A stretch of DNA of 64,000 nucleotides from Gadus chalcogrammus (taxonomy: Eukaryota; Chordata; Actinopteri; Gadiformes; Gadidae): NCBI RefSeq assembly GCF_026213295.1, contig NC_079431.1, positions 11,643,575-11,707,574 on the forward strand, read 5' to 3'. The stretch's first letter is position 1. Every line of letters starts with the position of its first letter. The notes under the pieces are model-generated. The model searched no databases and was not told where the DNA came from. It worked only from the letters and a program-made list of their open reading frames with translations. The translations under genes and the position numbers were made by a program. This document shows, piece by piece, positions 27,841 through 64,000 of the stretch.

Positions 27841-28664
27841 AAAGTGCCCGGACCATGGTTGGTCACGTGCCAATTGCAACACATGCCTTCGGAAAACAGT
27901 AGGAACCATCACTTAATGTTACTTTTTTTATGTTCCCTGGTTGTAAAGTGTAACCTCAATCTCTTTTTGCTTTATTACTTCGCTATCAAAAAAAACAAAA
28001 CACTTCAAGTCTCAGATGAAACTGTGCAGTTTTGTTTGTAGTGAGAATGCAACCAATTGCAGGAAGTAATCCAAAGAATTATGGTCTGCCTCTGTGGAAA
28101 TGTATTGCTTGCATGCTACATTACCCGTTCTTAGGTCTTTTTTATGAACCCAGACCCTGTGGGCCTCTGGATCCTTAAACACTAGACCCTTAATAACATG
28201 ACAACCAAAGAACAATTGGTTACACTTTATAATAGAGATACATTCATTAGCCATGAAAGGATATTAATTTAGAAATAAGCGTTATTATAAAACATTAACA
28301 TAGGTTAGGGTAAGTATTAGATAATGTAAAGATGAATACCTTGGTTAACATGAACACCATAAATAAATGGTTACTAGAAAATTACTTAACTGTTAATTAA
28401 CTGTTAATGAAAACAATATTTTATATTAGATATTGATTTCACCACTCAACTCAAATTAAGTTTTCATTATTTTATAGTATTATATTAAACTGTTTGAGAA
28501 ACCACAGACACAAGGTCGGAGAACTACACGTTTAACTTATATTTGACTGTTAATATATTTATATTCATATATACGTTAATTTCTTCCATTCCAATAAATA
28601 ATTTATCATTTTTAATTTAATTTAATTTAATCCAGAGGAGGATATGTGGGCGGGGGTGGGGGGG
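27841..28664. other. Gene-free AT-rich stretch upstream of lrch1
   Basis: Very AT-rich, with short TTTAA repeats around 28615-28632. No gene seen. It ends in a G-rich segment just before the lrch1 5' region. Confidence 0.5.
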
Positions 28665-28734
28665 GACTGTTATCCTCGGTGGGAATGAGTGCTGAGTAGT
28701 GAAAGAGATTGCATGACAACCTTTCATCAGCACT

Positions 28735-28778
28735 ACACACACACACACACACGCACACGCATACAAACACGCACACAC

Positions 28779-28870
<92 letters not shown>

Positions 28871-28877
28871 GTGTGTG
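28735..28877. repeat. (CA)n followed by (GT)n, upstream of lrch1
   Basis: CA-rich at 28735-28779 then GT-rich at 28782-28877. The halves are complementary, so the region could form a hairpin. It is 265 bp before the lrch1 start codon. Confidence 0.9.
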
Positions 28878-29141
28878 CCTAGTTGCCTACACGTGCACAG
28901 ATGCAGCAGATGGGCTGCAGTAACAAGAGTATCTCCAGCAGAGGTCGCCCCCTACCCGTTTAATCTTGACCCTCAGGGATGGAAACCCCTCCACGCAGCC
29001 GCAGTGGAGACAGGCCGACCCGGGCTAACGGAGGAGGAAATCGGCGCACGGCTGAAGCCAGAGTCCCTCCGTGTTGGACCTCGCACTTGGATACACCCCC
29101 ACGCACACGGAGCCTATTTTCCCGTGGATAGCTTCATTGGA

Positions 29142-57793
<28,652 letters not shown>

Positions 57794-58184
57794 TGCTGGG
57801 GGACCAGGAGCCGGTCACGCAAAGCACCACAAGGATTCAGAGCCAGTCCACCCCCAGCCCCCCTCCCATCACCCCACAAGGCCCCGTCCCCCGGTGCGGA
57901 TACCGAATATCATGGGATAGCGTCCGGCCTGCTCTGGTCCCTCCTCCTACCAAAACACCATTTCCCATCTCTTACTTCCTGTGAGCTGTGTTTCGCCGGC
58001 TAACTGTCCCAGGAGCGGGAATAATAAGAAGGGGAGAAGAAGAAGAACATTAAGAACGTCAAGGAGAAGGAATGTGTTTTTTTCCGACGCATCGTTTTGA
58101 CAAAGCAATACCCGAACATGTACCAGACATGTGTATCCCTACATCGGGGTCCCTCCCTCTCTCTCTCCCTCCCTCACAATTTAC

Positions 58185-58430
58185 AATTTATAATTAGGGC
58201 ATTTAGCAGACGCTTTCATCCAAAGCGACTTACATCGTTTTGATACACACATTGACACACCGACGGCAGAGTCAACCATGCAAGGCGACAGCCAGCTCGT
58301 CAGGAGCAGTTAGGGTTAAGTGTCTTGCTCAGGGACAAAACAACACTCAGCTAGGAGGAGCCGGGGATCGAACTGACAACCTTTCGGTTACAAGACAAAC
58401 TGCTCTACCTCCTGAGCTAAGCCGAACCCC
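58185..58430 (-). mobile_element. tRNA-derived SINE in the lrch1 3' UTR
   Basis: The reverse strand starts with a tRNA-like head (GGCTTAGCTCAGGAGGTAGA as A box, AGTTCGATCCCCGG as B box) and ends in the widespread fish SINE tail (AAGTCGCTTTGGATGAAAGC, then CTGCTAAATGCCC). About 245 bp. It is inside the 3' UTR of the isoform B transcript. Confidence 0.85.
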
Positions 58431-60651
58431 TCACCCATCCAAAGCCTCTGCATCTTCAGCCACCGTTTCCCCACGCGGCCAAAAACCTCCAAGCTCTTTC
58501 TAGCGCTACACAGCGTCAAGCAGCACCAGCGATGCCCTCCCTGGACTGTCGCTGACGTGTGATAGATAGCGCCAAGTCCTGGCTGATTCCCCACGTCGCT
58601 TCGTGCCCACAGACTCCCAGACCCCATCGGCCCCGGAACATGAGGAGCCTGTTCCCCTAGCAACCACCCCGGCCACCGACCACTTCCATGTTTCAAATCA
58701 GAGTTGGTCCCAACCAGTAGGAACAGTGGAAATAGAGTGAACTATAGTGACCAGTAGTGTTGAAATGTGACAACACTGTCTGTCGTAGGCTGCATGTAGT
58801 GTACAGGTAAGTGTGCTTTCTAATGGCCAGTTCCATGTACATGGCAAACACAACGCTAGACAACGCACCCAACAGGGCTCACTTGTACCTGGCTTCCACT
58901 TCTGTCTCTTCTTCATCATCTTAAATGCACATGTGGGAAATTAGGATGTTTTTTTTTCAAAAAATGAAAAGTTATATTTACAAACCTTCAGTCTAGCCTT
59001 GTGAGGCGGTGCCCATGAGCTCCATAAAGACTTTAAGAATATTATAATATTGTTAATATATAATGTTTTCAAGGTGAACTGAGTGCTGCCCTTTTTTGTA
59101 GCCTCTGCTGACACTGCCGAACACATGTAGCATCCTGCGACCCCTGGCGGTTGAGTTATGTAACGCACTGTATTTACCAACCGTCTTCCTGCTAAAAAAC
59201 CCTTTTCAGCTCTCAACTCTCCGACCGGGAGGATAAATACCAAAAGGTTTTTAAGTATTTACAACTGCAGTTTTCATTTTTTATTATTAATTAAAATGCT
59301 TTATTTATGATACAAAACATGCCAAGCTAAATATTTGGATTGTATACATTTAAAAAGAAGAAATATCTTAAATATTTTTCTCTAATATATTTTAGGTAAA
59401 GTTGTGTGTATTTTATAGTGTTTTACCATAACCTTTGGGACTGTTAAAATACTCCAACCCTAGTTGATTGATTATTTCATAGTGCCACTTTTTGGATTCA
59501 TTTTTTTGGATGCTTTTCATCCATAAGTGAAGGTGATCTAATCCGACCATCGTATCCGACATCCAACATTAAATTTAGATTAGGGTGTGTGTGTGTGTGT
59601 GTGTGTATGTGTGCGTGCATGTGTGTGAGCGAGCGTGTATGTGTGTGCGCGTATGTGTGTGTTGCCCACAATATTCTGGAACAGTTGCCAAAACAAATGG
59701 AGTTTGTTGCAGCTCCTCTAGAACCATGTTTCTCTATCCAGGTTTATTTTATTAGTTTTTTTATTTAAAGACCTCAAGTGCGACAGCTTATAGGTTGGCA
59801 GTAATCGTTTGTGGTATTGCAGCAATATTACTGTAATACCACCTTGTTTAACATGCAGAATAGTGTAAAGCACCCAGTCTGCCAAGTAGTTAAAATGGTT
59901 TCATCATGTTTGTTCTACTGCTCATGAATATTACGTTAACCTAGTATTTGGCTTTAAAAACTTCTAAGCAATGACATCACATTTGAACCTGTGATGTAAT
60001 CAATATAGCATCATTGAACCACTGGCCTTCAATGGCTGACACACCTGAGACCTAATGGAACCAAAGCATCTGAGTTTATTTAAAGAAGGGTTCAAGCTGT
60101 CCATAGATATCAGACACGATGTATGATGGATTGACATCTGTCTATATCAGAGACATCCAACATGCTCAGAATCAGTACTAAGATATTACACATAGCATTG
60201 GAAGACATCTCCTGATATGATTAAGTTCGATATTTTACCTTCGCTGTCTGTACAGTTCTGTTTAAAGACATTAAACTCATACGAGGCCAAACAAAATAGT
60301 ACCCTGCACTTTAAATTGAACTATTTATATTTGTTTTGGCAACAGAATATTTGAATCAGAGATGTGGGATTTGGGCCACTAGAACAGTGGTGAACGTGTG
60401 TGAAGGTGTTCTGTTGACGTGTTGTACATAGTATGGAACAAAAACACACTTTTCTACTTTTCTGACATGGAGAAAATGTATTTTTCACTTGATTTGTAAC
60501 TTTTTTTTTCTTGTTGAAACTTTCTAAGTATTTTTTTTTTTTTACGTCTGTGTATTTTGTACAGCATCCCTCTTTCATGTGCATGAAGCAGCCCGTAATC
60601 ACCTGTATATACTGTACTGTTATTGTCTTCAATGTATTAAAGACCTGCTGT

Positions 60652-60657
60652 AATAAA
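60652..60657 (+). other. Polyadenylation signal for lrch1 isoform B
   Basis: AATAAA after a TGTATATA-rich 3' UTR end. The facing esd hexamer (reverse strand, 61003-61008) is about 350 bp away, so the two genes converge. Confidence 0.6.
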
Positions 60658-61002
60658 CCACCACCCACTTGCTTTGAGCCATCAGTCTATTTTACTACAA
60701 TATAGCTCTATATAGAACTGACATTATTCTGAGTTATATGTAGAGCCAACTCATGCTATAGCTCTATAAATATGAAGGCTTAAATGTGTGGAGAGGTTTG
60801 TATAGTATTGTATAGCTAAATGTGCTATTGAAACACTTCTCTATATACAACTGACCGTTTTGAGATGTTTACCTCCCATTCATCAACATTTTACAAAACT
60901 ATACAAATCTGCGCACATTTAAAGTGTTTGTTTTCCTCAGAGTTCTCTATTTTGTTAAGCGAAAAGGCAACTTCCAAACACAAACCTTTGTGAAATCAGG
61001 AT

Positions 61003-61008
61003 TTTATT
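61003..61008 (-). other. Polyadenylation signal of esd
   Basis: AATAAA on the reverse strand 160 bp past the esd stop codon. Confidence 0.6.
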
Positions 61009-61169
61009 GGATCGATTTGCATGACTATCAATATGCGTTTTCGGTATGTGATACACTGACATCATCAGCCTCCAGAACCAAAACAAACCAACTTCCAGAC
61101 AAGGATGCCTTTTACGTTATCAGTGTCCAATCAAGGAGATGTCTTGAGTTCTGTGAAGGACAGTGGGCT

Positions 61170-63735
<2,566 letters not shown>

Positions 63736-63746
63736 CTTGCTGAGAA

Positions 63747-64000
63747 CTGCAGAACAATGCATTTGTCGTTCAATCCCCCTTTCACTCCAAATACACACCA
63801 ACAGACAAGCCCCCTTGCGGAGTCCTGGCTTATACCACATCTGAACCGCAGCTGCTTGCAACATAAACATGGTGTGAACATTAATAGTGTAGGTAGGAGA
63901 GAGACAGAGAGATAGCGTTATTCTAATTGTAATAATATTTGTTTGGCAGCCTACGTTTTCCATGCCAATAAAGCTCTTTGAATTTAGAAAGTGAAAGTGA
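63747..64000 (-). other. esd 5' intron
   Basis: Upstream of the first coding exon on the esd strand. No promoter or exon 1 could be recognised before the window edge. Confidence 0.4.

Overview
The window is vertebrate, almost certainly ray-finned fish, genomic DNA. Multi-exon genes with GT-AG introns, microsatellites, tRNA-derived SINEs with the fish-typical tail and a Ty3/gypsy remnant all point that way. Roughly 20 dinucleotide tracts of about 80-215 bp in 64 kb is extreme and resembles gadiform (cod-like) genomes; that assignment is an inference.

Seven genes were reconstructed exon by exon from reading frame, splice sites and remembered family sequences. They are: tpt1 (+, 70-1418, first exon upstream of the window); gtf2f2/RAP30 (-, 17357-2611, complete, 8 exons including a proposed 19-nt microexon, 251 aa); kctd4 (+, 9897-10673, one exon, nested in gtf2f2 intron 4); tsc22d1 long isoform (+, 19111-23901, 3 coding exons, 876 aa); lrch1 (+, 29142-57793, 18 shared coding exons plus two alternative last exons, 764 or 694 aa); and esd (-, 63735-61170, 8 coding exons, 282 aa). 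The seventh coding unit is a decayed Ty3/gypsy pol fragment at about 26.25-27.48 kb.

Layout: tpt1 and gtf2f2 converge tail to tail, with kctd4 nested inside gtf2f2 on the opposite strand, as I recall for human 13q14. gtf2f2 and tsc22d1 are head to head across about 1.75 kb. A 3.4 kb gene-free stretch with the retrotransposon relic follows. lrch1 then occupies about 31 kb and converges with esd. The genes belong to unrelated pathways: growth control, basal transcription, a BTB adaptor, leucine-zipper transcription control, a DOCK8-binding LRR/CH scaffold, and formaldehyde detoxification. They are linked by old synteny and do not form a functional cluster.

The most unusual aspect is the intron architecture of lrch1, and to a lesser degree gtf2f2 and esd. 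Long simple repeats and minisatellites lie directly against splice sites. Exon 2 has a 168-bp (TC)n as its pyrimidine tract, exon 4 a C27 run, and exons 3 and 5 sit between complementary (GT)n and (CA)n tracts that could pair in the pre-mRNA. The intron before exon 16 holds a minisatellite whose unit repeats the real 3' splice site. Other observations are a GC-AG intron, duplicated alternative CH-domain terminal exons, a tandem array of tRNA-like units, two strong inverted repeats and several RFX-like palindromes.
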